The notes: generated by a model not told the origin, from the letters alone. A DNA stretch of 9,961 nucleotides from JBBQIY01 sp964618405 (GCA_964618405.1 CAZUAY010000144.1:1-9961); one strand, 5' to 3'. Positions 1 through 7,552 are shown, counted from the stretch's first letter. Numbers and translations are program-made.

Positions 1-223
1 GCAGGAATGCCTGTGTCACATCGGCTCCTTGTCTGAATGACCGCATTGTCTACCGAGTCGTGTCATGGTGTAGACTCTTCCACAAATTCAATTTCAGGGT
101 TTAAAACCGCACCGCGCTTATTGCGACAACTGGGTTGATAGCACAGCAGAGCAGATCTCTGGCGTCACCTCGCAAAATATTATCACCCCCCTCCCCGATG
201 GCTGATCGATTACATCTAAAACA

Positions 224-264
224 TTTTTAGTGCTTGCTTTTTTCGAAAGGAAAAACTAACCTTT
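224..264 (+). promoter_or_regulatory. Promoter element A, upstream of the operon
   Basis: TTGCTT (234-239) is separated by exactly 17 bp from TAACCT (257-262), a sigma-70-like layout. Around it is a longer conserved context: TTTTTAGTGC before the -35 box, a T-run after it, and an AAGGA-like spacer. Two more copies with identical spacing occur at 8410-8453 and 9767-9804. Between A (232-264) and copy B, 25 of 33 positions match by hand count. Between A and copy C, 23 of 33 match, plus six identical bases immediately upstream. Three same-orientation intergenic copies argue for a real promoter class. The cognate sigma factor or activator cannot be named from this window. Confidence 0.65.
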
Positions 265-365
265 CAACGATATGGAAATTTGTGATCGTAACCCCTCAAA
301 AGCTTCTAACCATCGATGGGCTGATTTCTAAGTTGACCCAATACAAGCAAGGCGCGCTCATGTTT

Positions 366-376
366 AAAAAAGGAAA
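366..376 (+). promoter_or_regulatory. Ribosome binding site of uncertain partner
   Basis: AAAAAAGGAAA closely matches the AAAAGGA sites placed 5-8 nt before the second and fourth genes of this operon. Here it sits only 2 nt before an in-frame TTG (377) and about 26 nt before the first in-frame ATG (401), so neither spacing is normal. It also lies inside the mini-ORF that runs from ATG 360 to TGA 380 and would encode MFKKGN. The start of the first gene is therefore undecided, and translational coupling to the mini-ORF is possible. Confidence 0.4.
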
Positions 377-400
377 TTGATTCTAAGTCAAAGTCATATT

Positions 401-1237
401 ATGAATACAACAGTTAACGATAACACGCTCCGGGATCATCTTTGGATGTGGGGGCATGACTCGGGGGTTTTTGATGGACCGGACGCGATTGAACCCTACA
501 ACATTCCCGGGAGTCCTCCGATTAGCATGGCCGATGGCATTCAATACATGGGTATCCCCAACGTTTGTGTAATCCGCACCCAAGTAGGTGATGATGAATA
601 CAATCGGCAGTTCCAGAACGTGAAGCGAATTGCTTGGACCATTTCTATGGGCGCCGGCAATTCGTATCCGCGCCTAAAAGAATACGTTTTCGGGCTGCGT
701 GACACGACGCCCAACCTGACAGGTTATTATCTTGATGACTTTTTCAGGTTTCATGAAAAGCCTGATTTTGATAGAGATTCCGAGACGGTACCTGCACCAG
801 CCGTGCTTTCCCTCGAGGCACTCAAGCAGCTCTATGATGAGACACTGGCTTACAAACGGCGCCTCAATCTGGCAATCGTTTTGTATACCCACCTGCTCTG
901 CCCGGCGATCAAACCCTATATGAAATATGTCGACACGGTTTCTCTCTGGATATGGTCTGGGGCTAACATCGAGAAGATCGAGGAAAATTTCAAGAAATAC
1001 CGTTCCCTGGTGCCTGATAAGCCGACACGACTCGGCATCTACATGTGGGATTTTGGCGGCAAGAAGGAGCTGGATGTAAGCTTCATGGTGAAACAGCTCG
1101 ATTTTGCTCTAAAACTTTATAAAGAGAAGCAGATTGACGGAATGATTTTTCATTGCACACCGCTTTGTAACAAGAATCTCGCTGCAGTAGAATATGCAAA
1201 GAAATGGATTGCGGAACACGGTGACTTAAAACGCTAA
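401..1237 (+). CDS. Putative TIM-barrel glycosidase-like protein
   Basis: First gene of the operon, 278 aa from ATG 401. A TTG start at 377 would add eight residues. I prefer the ATG because the TTG is only 2 nt from the purine-rich site, but the ATG has no close binding site of its own. I do not recognise a named family. The protein alternates short hydrophobic strands with helices in the way of a (beta/alpha)8 barrel. Strand ends rich in acidic and aromatic residues could line an active site: TGYYLDDFF (numbering from 377, residues 115-123, with Asp120 and Asp121), SLWIWSG (189-195), GIYMWDFGG (220-228) and GMIFHCT (255-261). There is no signal peptide, so it is probably cytoplasmic. Only 11 bp separate it from the next gene. 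Being a sugar-acting hydrolase is inference from fold-like features and context; catalysis is not shown. Confidence 0.8.
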   Translation: MNTTVNDNTLRDHLWMWGHDSGVFDGPDAIEPYNIPGSPPISMADGIQYMGIPNVCVIRTQVGDDEYNRQFQNVKRIAWTISMGAGNSYPRLKEYVFGLRDTTPNLTGYYLDDFFRFHEKPDFDRDSETVPAPAVLSLEALKQLYDETLAYKRRLNLAIVLYTHLLCPAIKPYMKYVDTVSLWIWSGANIEKIEENFKKYRSLVPDKPTRLGIYMWDFGGKKELDVSFMVKQLDFALKLYKEKQIDGMIFHCTPLCNKNLAAVEYAKKWIAEHGDLKR

Positions 1238-1248
1238 AAAGGAAAATA

Positions 1249-2436
1249 ATGATGCCAAAGATTAACCAAGTGGAACCCGTGTTTATTCGTGACCAAGAGT
1301 TCGCAGATCGAATAACGCGTATCCAGAAGGCAATGGCTAAGCAAGGCCTAGATGCGCTGCTGGCATTCTCAACCGAGTCGGAGCCTGCGTATGTCCGTTT
1401 CTTTTCCGATTATTGGCCGAGCTTTGAAACGGCGGCCGTCCTGATTCCGGTAGAGGGAAAGCCAACGTTGGTTATCGGCCCCGAGAGCTTGACATTCGCT
1501 CGAGGGCGCACCAAGATCCCGGACATCGTGCAAGTGATGGATTTCCGGGAGTCATCACAACCTGATTATCCGGGATCCAAACTGCCAACCTGGGCCGATG
1601 TAGTTGGCGGTAAGGGGTTTTCTCGCTTGGGGATCGCAGGCTGGCACATGTTTCCGCACGCCATCCGCACCAACCTCGATGCCGGGTTTGACGGAAAAGA
1701 AATTGTAAACGCCGATGAGATCGTACGATCGATTATGATCGTTAAAACCCCCGGAGAACTCGCCTGTCTTCGCGCAGCAGCAACGCTTTCAGAGATTGGG
1801 TTGCAGGCAATTCTCGATGAAATTCGGCCTGGCCTAACCGAGGTTCAGGTGGCCGCGTTGGCAACAGCGGCTATGTTGCAAAACGGAGCTGAGTCCACCG
1901 GGTATCCGGTATGGTGTTGCAGTGGACCGAACTCGAGGCAGGCGATCAGCCGTCCCACACATCGAAAAATTGCGTGCGGAGAAGTGATACAGGTTTGCGT
2001 TGGTGCTAAAGTGGCGGGATACAGCGGAAGCATTGGACGACCCTTAGTGCTGGGTCACTGCGATACCGCGCTACGTCGCTTTATGGATGTGGGACGTGAT
2101 GCTGAGCTGATGACAATCGATCTGCTGCGCGGTGGCACACCCGCAGCCGACGTTGCACGTCAGGTGCATGGATTTATTCGACAGCGTGGGTACGGTGAGA
2201 CGATCCTCTACGGCCCCGCTCATGGGTGCGGACAGATGGAATGCGAATATCCCTTCATTGAGAGCTCCTCCAAATTTAATCTTGAAGAAAACATGACCTT
2301 TAATGTCGATGTGTTTCTGGCAGACGACAAGCAAGGATTCCGTTGGGAAGACGCGGTGATCATCACCAACGGAGCGGCAGAAGTGCTAACCTCATTGCGG
2401 CGTGAGACAGAACCGCTACCTGTAAAGGAAAATTAG
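1249..2436 (+). CDS. M24 family (creatinase/aminopeptidase P-like) protein with degenerate active site
   Basis: A 395-aa pita-bread-fold protein of normal length for the family. An N-terminal creatinase-type domain (about 12-160) is followed by the M24 catalytic domain (about 165-385). Landmarks are SGPNS (225-229), the region around VCVGA (249-253), AHGCG (324-328) and RWEDAVIIT (365-373). Compared from memory with aminopeptidase P, the five dinuclear-metal ligands Asp, Asp, His, Glu, Glu correspond to Cys250, Ser261, His325, Asp354 and Glu367. The catalytic His used by creatinase and prolidases falls at Ile233. Classical metallopeptidase activity is therefore unlikely. A metal-independent hydrolase, as creatinase is, or a non-catalytic role fits better. 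The binding site AAGGA (1239-1243) suits ATG 1249 or ATG 1252. No signal peptide. The gene is 6 bp from the next, so the two are surely cotranscribed. Confidence 0.88.
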   Translation: MMPKINQVEPVFIRDQEFADRITRIQKAMAKQGLDALLAFSTESEPAYVRFFSDYWPSFETAAVLIPVEGKPTLVIGPESLTFARGRTKIPDIVQVMDFRESSQPDYPGSKLPTWADVVGGKGFSRLGIAGWHMFPHAIRTNLDAGFDGKEIVNADEIVRSIMIVKTPGELACLRAAATLSEIGLQAILDEIRPGLTEVQVAALATAAMLQNGAESTGYPVWCCSGPNSRQAISRPTHRKIACGEVIQVCVGAKVAGYSGSIGRPLVLGHCDTALRRFMDVGRDAELMTIDLLRGGTPAADVARQVHGFIRQRGYGETILYGPAHGCGQMECEYPFIESSSKFNLEENMTFNVDVFLADDKQGFRWEDAVIITNGAAEVLTSLRRETEPLPVKEN

Positions 2437-2442
2437 GTCAGT

Positions 2443-3276
2443 ATGATCATTGACATTCACGGACACATCGGCAACATTAACTTTGCCCCGTTCTGGAAGG
2501 CTGACGCTGCGCAAGTGGAAAACTATGCAGTCCAGACAGGGGTCGATTATCTGTGCGTGTCGTCGGCGCGAGCAATCATGTACGATACCTGCGAGGGTAA
2601 CCGAGAGTTGGCGAATGCGTTGGAACAGACAACTCGACTGCTCGGCTATGTAACCGTGAATCCGATGTTTCCTGAGACGATGGAAGATCTAAGCCTCCTG
2701 TCGGGAAACCCGAAGTTTATCGGCGTTAAAGTGCACCCCGATTACCACGGTTATGACGTACGGTCACAAGCGGCCGCCGCATTTCTGGATTGTGTAGCGG
2801 AACGTGTACCCCTCATGCTCTTTCATGTGTCTTGCATGCCGGGCACGGGATTTTCCGATGCCGGTGCCGTCGTTGACTTTGCAGAACGCCATCCCCAGAC
2901 CACGATCGTCATGGCGCATCTGGCTGGCGTCTTTCAGAATCCGAATTATCCCTATTTCCCCAATCTCAGCGGACTTGAAAAGGTGGCGGCACGCGGTCTC
3001 AACAATGTTTATGTCGATACAGCCCACACACTCATGTACGTTTATCCTGGGGTGATGGAACGGATGTTTGAATTGCTGGGCCCGGATCATATCGTTTTTG
3101 GCACCGATGTGCCGTTGCAGGGTCCGATGCAGATGCGGTTCGCTCTGGAAATCATTCGTGCTTTAAAAGTATCGTCCGCTGATATCGATAAGATGCTCGG
3201 TGGCAATGCCACTAAAATCTTGTGGGGTGAGGCGGCAGGATCAAACAAAAGGACACACGCATGCAGACAACTTTAA
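2443..3276 (+). CDS. Amidohydrolase (amidohydro_2, TIM-barrel metal-dependent hydrolase)
   Basis: A 277-aa protein typical of the amidohydrolase-2 group, whose members include decarboxylases, lactonases and amide hydrolases acting on small molecules. The metal-site landmarks occur in the expected order: the HxH pair His6 and His8 in DIHGH at the very N-terminus; GVKVHP with His98; LFHVS with His128; MAHLAG with His159; and FGTDVPL with Asp222. The usual C-terminal NATKILWG helix is at 255-262. The site is thus complete, unlike that of the preceding M24 homologue. There is no signal peptide, so it acts in the cytoplasm. The start is supported by AGG (2435-2437) 5 nt upstream. The 3' end overlaps the next gene by 16 bp, which suggests translational coupling. 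The substrate cannot be read from the sequence. Confidence 0.9.
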   Translation: MIIDIHGHIGNINFAPFWKADAAQVENYAVQTGVDYLCVSSARAIMYDTCEGNRELANALEQTTRLLGYVTVNPMFPETMEDLSLLSGNPKFIGVKVHPDYHGYDVRSQAAAAFLDCVAERVPLMLFHVSCMPGTGFSDAGAVVDFAERHPQTTIVMAHLAGVFQNPNYPYFPNLSGLEKVAARGLNNVYVDTAHTLMYVYPGVMERMFELLGPDHIVFGTDVPLQGPMQMRFALEIIRALKVSSADIDKMLGGNATKILWGEAAGSNKRTHACRQL

Positions 3277-4808
3277 AGGCAGGAATCGCTAAGGTCGAGA
3301 TTACATGCCGAGAGGATTTGACGTTGGATGCGATGCTCGATGAAAAGAGCAAGAAGCATCTCCCGCCCGAGTTGTTGGGCCTAAAACTGGAGGTCAGCGA
3401 TCCGCTGTTTGTCCGCGCCTTAGTGCTAGAAAACGGGAGCGAAAGGATCGTATTGCTTACCTTAGATGTCACCGCGATCGGCGCCCGCACCATCAGCCAG
3501 AATATTCTCAGCGACAGTGCTGACGAATTTCTGCCGCGCTTACGTGAGCGCATTGAGCAGGACTTTAAAATTCCCGGCAGCAACGTCAGCGCCTGTGCTT
3601 CACATACGCACGGCGTGCCACGGATGCTTTGCGACGACGACGCGCAGATTGAACGCTGTCTGGCTGCGGTCGCACAGGCTTTGCGAGACCGGGTGCCGGT
3701 GACGCTCGCCGTCGGCTCCGGCAAGGAAGACACCCTGACGTTCAATCGAACGATGCGCATGAAAGACGGCACAGATTACACGCTCAGGAGCTGCAATCCG
3801 CCTCCACAGGATGACGAGGTGGAAAGCTTGCGCCCGATTGATTCTGAGATTGGAATTCTGCGACTCGATCGGCTGGACGGGTCGCCTCTCGCAATCGTCT
3901 ACAACTTCGGTACGCATCTTCTGCTGGGCCCTCCCGAAGGCAAGCCGGGTCGCATTAGTGCTGATCACGTCGGCGTCACATTAAACTATTTAGAGGAAAA
4001 CATCGGTGGCGGAGTCATGGCATTCTTTCTGCAAGGTGCCGGTGGCGATGCTGCCGAGGTCTCCAAGTGCGATACAGGTCATCCTCGCAGTTCGCGGGAC
4101 TTTGGCACCCGATTAGGCCAAAGCGTCTTGCGCGGATACCGCACCCTCGCACCTGGATGTACGAAGCTCCGCGTCGTATGCGAGCATCTCCACTTCCCGT
4201 TACGAACCGACATTCCAGAGGTGATCGCCGCATTGAGGAGGGAACAGGCGGAACTTCTGGAAGGACTGCGCTATACCTCTCTGAACTTCAAGGCCTTTCT
4301 GCCACTTTATTTGCAGCAGAGTCTGCACGCCGACTATCCATCGCATTGGGCGTATCGATACCTGCATGCAGAGGCTTCTGGGGATTCCAGTCTTCGCATG
4401 ATGGATGCTCGCAATAAGCGCGCTGTGGCAAAGTATCTCGATAGCATGGCACGAATGGAACGCATGGCTCTCAACGAAGAAAACATCGCCACGCTGGAAC
4501 GCCACCAAGAAATTATCGCCGATCTGGGTGGAACCACCGTCCCTGCCGAGATTCAGGGTCTCCGGATTGGTGATTGCGCTTTAATTATTGCTCCGATGGA
4601 GCTACTTGCAGAAACTGTTTTGAAACTCAAAAAAGCCTCCCCGATTCAACCGACATTCGTCGTCTCAATCGCGAACGGCTACCTGCACTATGCCCCTCCG
4701 GCATCCTACTACTCTCGCGGCGGATACGAAGTGACGGAATGCCTGCTGGCACCCGCGTGGGAAGCGATTTTTGAGGCGGCCGTGAAGCGGATCCTTGCGC
4801 AACTCTGA
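3261..4808 (+). CDS. Neutral/alkaline ceramidase-like N-terminal domain protein
   Basis: A 515-aa protein of the neutral/alkaline non-lysosomal ceramidase N-terminal-domain family, whose characterised members are zinc amidases cleaving N-acyl sphingosine. Landmarks are the early AGIAKVEIT strand (7-15), SHTHG (114-118, candidate zinc ligands His115/His117), NFGTH (215-219, candidate ligand His219), ISADHVG (232-238), the FLQGAGGD loop (256-263) and the C-terminal NGYLHYAPP...GGYE segment (472-490). It lacks a signal peptide and is shorter than secreted ceramidases, which are around 650-750 aa and carry an extra C-terminal domain. A cytoplasmic hydrolase of an unknown amide- or ester-containing substrate is more likely than a lipid-degrading ceramidase. 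AAAAGGA (3247-3253) lies 7 nt before the ATG. It is the last gene of the operon, and no clear T-tailed terminator follows. Confidence 0.88.
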   Translation: MQTTLKAGIAKVEITCREDLTLDAMLDEKSKKHLPPELLGLKLEVSDPLFVRALVLENGSERIVLLTLDVTAIGARTISQNILSDSADEFLPRLRERIEQDFKIPGSNVSACASHTHGVPRMLCDDDAQIERCLAAVAQALRDRVPVTLAVGSGKEDTLTFNRTMRMKDGTDYTLRSCNPPPQDDEVESLRPIDSEIGILRLDRLDGSPLAIVYNFGTHLLLGPPEGKPGRISADHVGVTLNYLEENIGGGVMAFFLQGAGGDAAEVSKCDTGHPRSSRDFGTRLGQSVLRGYRTLAPGCTKLRVVCEHLHFPLRTDIPEVIAALRREQAELLEGLRYTSLNFKAFLPLYLQQSLHADYPSHWAYRYLHAEASGDSSLRMMDARNKRAVAKYLDSMARMERMALNEENIATLERHQEIIADLGGTTVPAEIQGLRIGDCALIIAPMELLAETVLKLKKASPIQPTFVVSIANGYLHYAPPASYYSRGGYEVTECLLAPAWEAIFEAAVKRILAQL

Positions 4809-4819
4809 AGTGGAGGGCG

Positions 4820-5061
4820 TTACGTAGCGAGACCCCATCCGAAAAGGGTTTAAACTATGGAAGAGATGGAATATTCAATAGCCAACAAGGAATGTCCAAT
4901 GTCCAAATGAATGACCGCACGCGAAATTTACGATAATATCATAAGATCATAGACAGCCTGACCGAAGTTCCCCACTTGGAAATTTGATTTGAGTGTTGGC
5001 TGTTGGAAATTGAGAGTGCAAAAGACTCAGAAACCTTTTCGGATAACGTCTAGCGAGTAAG
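4820..5061. repeat. MITE-like imperfect inverted-repeat element between convergent genes
   Basis: The ends are inverted repeats. ATCCGAAAAGGGTTT (4837-4851) pairs with AAACCTTTTCGGAT (5031-5044) with a single-base difference. The similarity continues outward: TTACGTAGCGAGAC (to 4832) matches the reverse complement of GTCTAGCGAGTAAG (5048-5061) at most positions. Inside, AGCCAACA (4880-4887) and TGTTGGCT (4994-5001) are a perfect inner pair, and AATGTCC is tandemly duplicated (4891-4904). No ORF is present and I could not define a target-site duplication. A small non-autonomous element is the best reading. A large foldback acting as a two-way terminator for the convergent genes is the alternative. 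I see nothing in the remaining 70 bp (5062-5131). Confidence 0.5.
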
Positions 5062-5131
5062 AAGTCTTATATGCCGTACTGGCACCCGATCAATATTGCG
5101 AGGGTAGCGTCAGAGACAGAGCGCCGTGACC

Positions 5132-7552
5132 TCAGCGAGTATCCTCGTGCTTGACCAAGATCACACGATCGATCAACACCAAGTCCACCTCGCCCGCTCG
5201 TAGCCCTTGAACTGGTTCGCCTCCGTAGAGCGGTCCCTGGAACTTGATCGAGGCGTATGCATCCCATTCGTTCGGGTCTCCCGGCTCCCACAGATCGGCA
5301 AGCTCTAATTTCGTCGACCAGCTTTTCGAAGAAAACCAAATTTGAGACTGCGGTGACAAGACAATCCGGCCTAGCTTGTAAAGTCGGTAGACGTTGGGCG
5401 TGATCTCGTCTTTTTCGATGGAGCGTCGAATGCCGTGTTTTTTTGTATCACTTTGGTAAAGACCGAAATTGAACGGAAGCTCCGGCGTGTGCACTGACGG
5501 AGCAAATCCAAAGGCTGCGTCTGGGTCGTCGAAGTAGCCTTGTGCGGACGCATTGTTGGCATGCATCGCCGGCATGAACGTTCGTATGCGCAAGCGGTCG
5601 ATTCCATCGAACTCGGCTGGCAAGGGCTTCTCACCGCCGCCTCGAATCCGACTCTCGAAGACCGACACGATTCGTTCGCCCAGTGGCCGTGGTTGCGAAA
5701 CGAGGTCTGCACGCTTGGCTTCATTGACGGCTTTGATTCGTGCGGAATAAATCTTGTAATCAGCAAAGTAATCCGGGTAAGCCGCTGTCAGGTCGAACCA
5801 CCGAAACAAGGTGGCAAAGTCGAGGTTACGCCGTAGTCGCTGCACGTTCGCCAGTTCAAATGAAAGCGCTTTACACTGTATCTCCATCTGATCGAAATAG
5901 CCCTGCCAGCGGAAGATGTTCTCCGGCGTCAGGTAGGGCCAGAGTTCTTCGGAATACGCATTTGAGGAATACGTTACCCCACGAGGCATTTCCTTGATAG
6001 CCTTTCGTCCCTGCTCCAACTCCTCCAGATACGTTCGCACGAGTGCTCCTGCGGGGCCATATTGATGGTCGGTGAACTCCCGAATGATCGCATCCGTATC
6101 GCAGGTGATGTCCTGACTGAGCTTGAGAAAGAGGTATCCGAGCAGTTCGGTGAAGTTGGCTCCTTCGAGAACCCCTGATGCGTGTTCTAGGTACATCCCA
6201 CGAGCCCCCGCTTTGTACATCAGCCGCATGGCGATGATCAGCCGATCCACGTTACCGAGCGGCATGACCTGACCCGACCCATACGGGTTGGGGTAGTAGT
6301 ACACCCAGACGTGCGAGGCGATTTTGCCCCAGCCCTGCAGGTCGCGATAGGTTTCTTGCATACCCGGGTCAGATTGACTCCAGTCGCCTAAGTACGGATC
6401 TTCGATCGGGGCAAAGACGATCACAAAGTTGTCAGGGAAGTGCTGGCCACTTTCCAATGTTGGCGGTTTTTGAGACTGATCGCGACGGTAGGCTACTCCT
6501 TTGAGCAGAACCTCTGGGTGCTTTTCTTTCAAGAAGGCAGACAACTCCAGCAGGTAATCGAAGTAGGGCCCACCGGGCGCATCATATTTCTGCTCCAGTT
6601 TTTTGCATTCTGGACAGTGGCAAAACGCACCGCCGGTGTCCATCGCGCCGACAGTGATGAGCGTCTGTTCTTCTTCGCGTTCAATTTGCCCGAGAACGCG
6701 TCGAGTCAGCTCATCCCTCAGTGCCCGGTTGCTGAAACAGAGTTGTCGGCCTGGCGTACGAACGCCGGACTCAGTCATCGTGAAGAACTCTGGATTCGTC
6801 TCGAAGTAGTCCTTTTTCGTAATCCAGACGTACGGTTCCCACTGGTGCGTGTCCGGCTTGGGTGGAATAAAACAATGGATGGTGTGAGCACCAGCGATGC
6901 CGTCCCTACCCCGCAGTGCAGACATAATGCCCCGCTCCTGTATCTGTTCCCAATCGGAATGGGATTGCTTCCAGCGATAGGTCAGGTTGACGCCCTGCTG
7001 ATAATAGAAGTTTTCGTTGAAGTAAGGAGCATCTTCGCGGTATCCAAAAGAAAAGCCTCGCTTACGGTTGAACGGTTCCAAAGTCAGCGTTTTACGCGAG
7101 GGCATTACAGGATCGCTGAACATCGAATACCAGCGCCACCCGAGCGAGTTTTCGAGGAACTCCATCACCGCGTACAGGTTGCCGCGTGCGCCCTGCCCGA
7201 ACAGAAAGAGATCCTGTCCGATGCTGCGTACGATATGCTCCTCGTCCTGCAATGCGGATAACGGATCGGAACCGATCTGTTTGAGGGACGGCACACTCAA
7301 TCCGACAAAAATCGCGGGGGTGCCCGACACATATGCTTCAGGTGTCACCACAGAAAACGCTACACCCGTGATCTCGTGCAGTGCGTTCGTCAGAACCTTA
7401 ACGGCATAGTCATCCACGCTCGTAGGCTGATTCGGTTTAACAATTCGATAGGTGGTCGTACCGTTTTGCGCGATCTGCAACACGGTGCTTGAGGAGAGTG
7501 CTGTCAGACAGGTAAGACACACTATTAAAATTGCAATTCTTGAAGTTCTCAT
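5132..7552 (-). CDS. Exported DUF4838 domain-containing protein
   Basis: An 806-aa protein with a clear Sec signal peptide: MRTSR, then a hydrophobic core to about residue 18, with probable cleavage after the ALSSS region. No convincing lipobox is visible. The N-terminal part (about 25-160) resembles the glucuronidase-like alpha/beta domain that precedes many polysaccharide-acting barrels, with the strand IFVGLS (81-86) and the ARGNLYAVMEFLE helix (122-134). The middle (about 170-500) matches DUF4838, with HTIHCF (223-228), LCFSN (271-275), a CHCPEC cluster (Cys311, Cys313, Cys316), WVYYYPNPYG (416-425) and a GMYLEHASG strand (452-460). The C-terminal 170 residues probably form an extra beta domain, since they mention no helix-rich pattern. 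DUF4838 proteins are common near carbohydrate genes, but their reaction is not established. The gene lies 70 bp downstream of the GNAT gene on the same strand. Only a weak AAAGAAAG site precedes the start. Confidence 0.87.
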   Translation of the reverse strand: MRTSRIAILIVCLTCLTALSSSTVLQIAQNGTTTYRIVKPNQPTSVDDYAVKVLTNALHEITGVAFSVVTPEAYVSGTPAIFVGLSVPSLKQIGSDPLSALQDEEHIVRSIGQDLFLFGQGARGNLYAVMEFLENSLGWRWYSMFSDPVMPSRKTLTLEPFNRKRGFSFGYREDAPYFNENFYYQQGVNLTYRWKQSHSDWEQIQERGIMSALRGRDGIAGAHTIHCFIPPKPDTHQWEPYVWITKKDYFETNPEFFTMTESGVRTPGRQLCFSNRALRDELTRRVLGQIEREEEQTLITVGAMDTGGAFCHCPECKKLEQKYDAPGGPYFDYLLELSAFLKEKHPEVLLKGVAYRRDQSQKPPTLESGQHFPDNFVIVFAPIEDPYLGDWSQSDPGMQETYRDLQGWGKIASHVWVYYYPNPYGSGQVMPLGNVDRLIIAMRLMYKAGARGMYLEHASGVLEGANFTELLGYLFLKLSQDITCDTDAIIREFTDHQYGPAGALVRTYLEELEQGRKAIKEMPRGVTYSSNAYSEELWPYLTPENIFRWQGYFDQMEIQCKALSFELANVQRLRRNLDFATLFRWFDLTAAYPDYFADYKIYSARIKAVNEAKRADLVSQPRPLGERIVSVFESRIRGGGEKPLPAEFDGIDRLRIRTFMPAMHANNASAQGYFDDPDAAFGFAPSVHTPELPFNFGLYQSDTKKHGIRRSIEKDEITPNVYRLYKLGRIVLSPQSQIWFSSKSWSTKLELADLWEPGDPNEWDAYASIKFQGPLYGGEPVQGLRAGEVDLVLIDRVILVKHEDTR

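Larger units (their letters stand above)
1..400. other. Noncoding upstream region of the four-gene operon
   Basis: I see no convincing gene here. All three forward frames are closed by position 105 (stops at about 34-40 and 102-104), and no recognisable protein tail is present. The region holds promoter element A (about 224-264). A near-repeat, CGATGGCTGAT at 196-206 and CGATGGGCTGAT at 314-325, lies on either side of that promoter. The second copy overlaps a perfect 10-bp palindrome, CCATCGATGG, at 310-319. A six-codon mini-ORF (ATG at 360, TGA at 378-380) lies just before the first gene. If promoter A is used, the leader before the first gene is about 110-135 nt. Confidence 0.6.

Noticed and set aside
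34..45. TGAATGACCGCA shared with positions 4908-4919
   Set aside because: A single 12-bp match within 10 kb is expected by chance, and the sequences on either side do not align.
3..104. Possible tail of an upstream gene in frame 3
   Set aside because: The 33-residue translation is not recognisable, and the other two frames close by position 40. Without upstream sequence it cannot be supported.
3212..3772. Minus-strand open frame of 186 codons
   Set aside because: It is antisense to the start of the ceramidase-like gene. Its translation is Ser/Arg rich without domain-like pattern, as expected for a shadow frame.
6440..7261. Plus-strand open frame of 273 codons
   Set aside because: It lies wholly antisense to the DUF4838 gene, whose protein has a signal peptide and family motifs. 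The antisense translation shows no recognisable domain and has no binding site.
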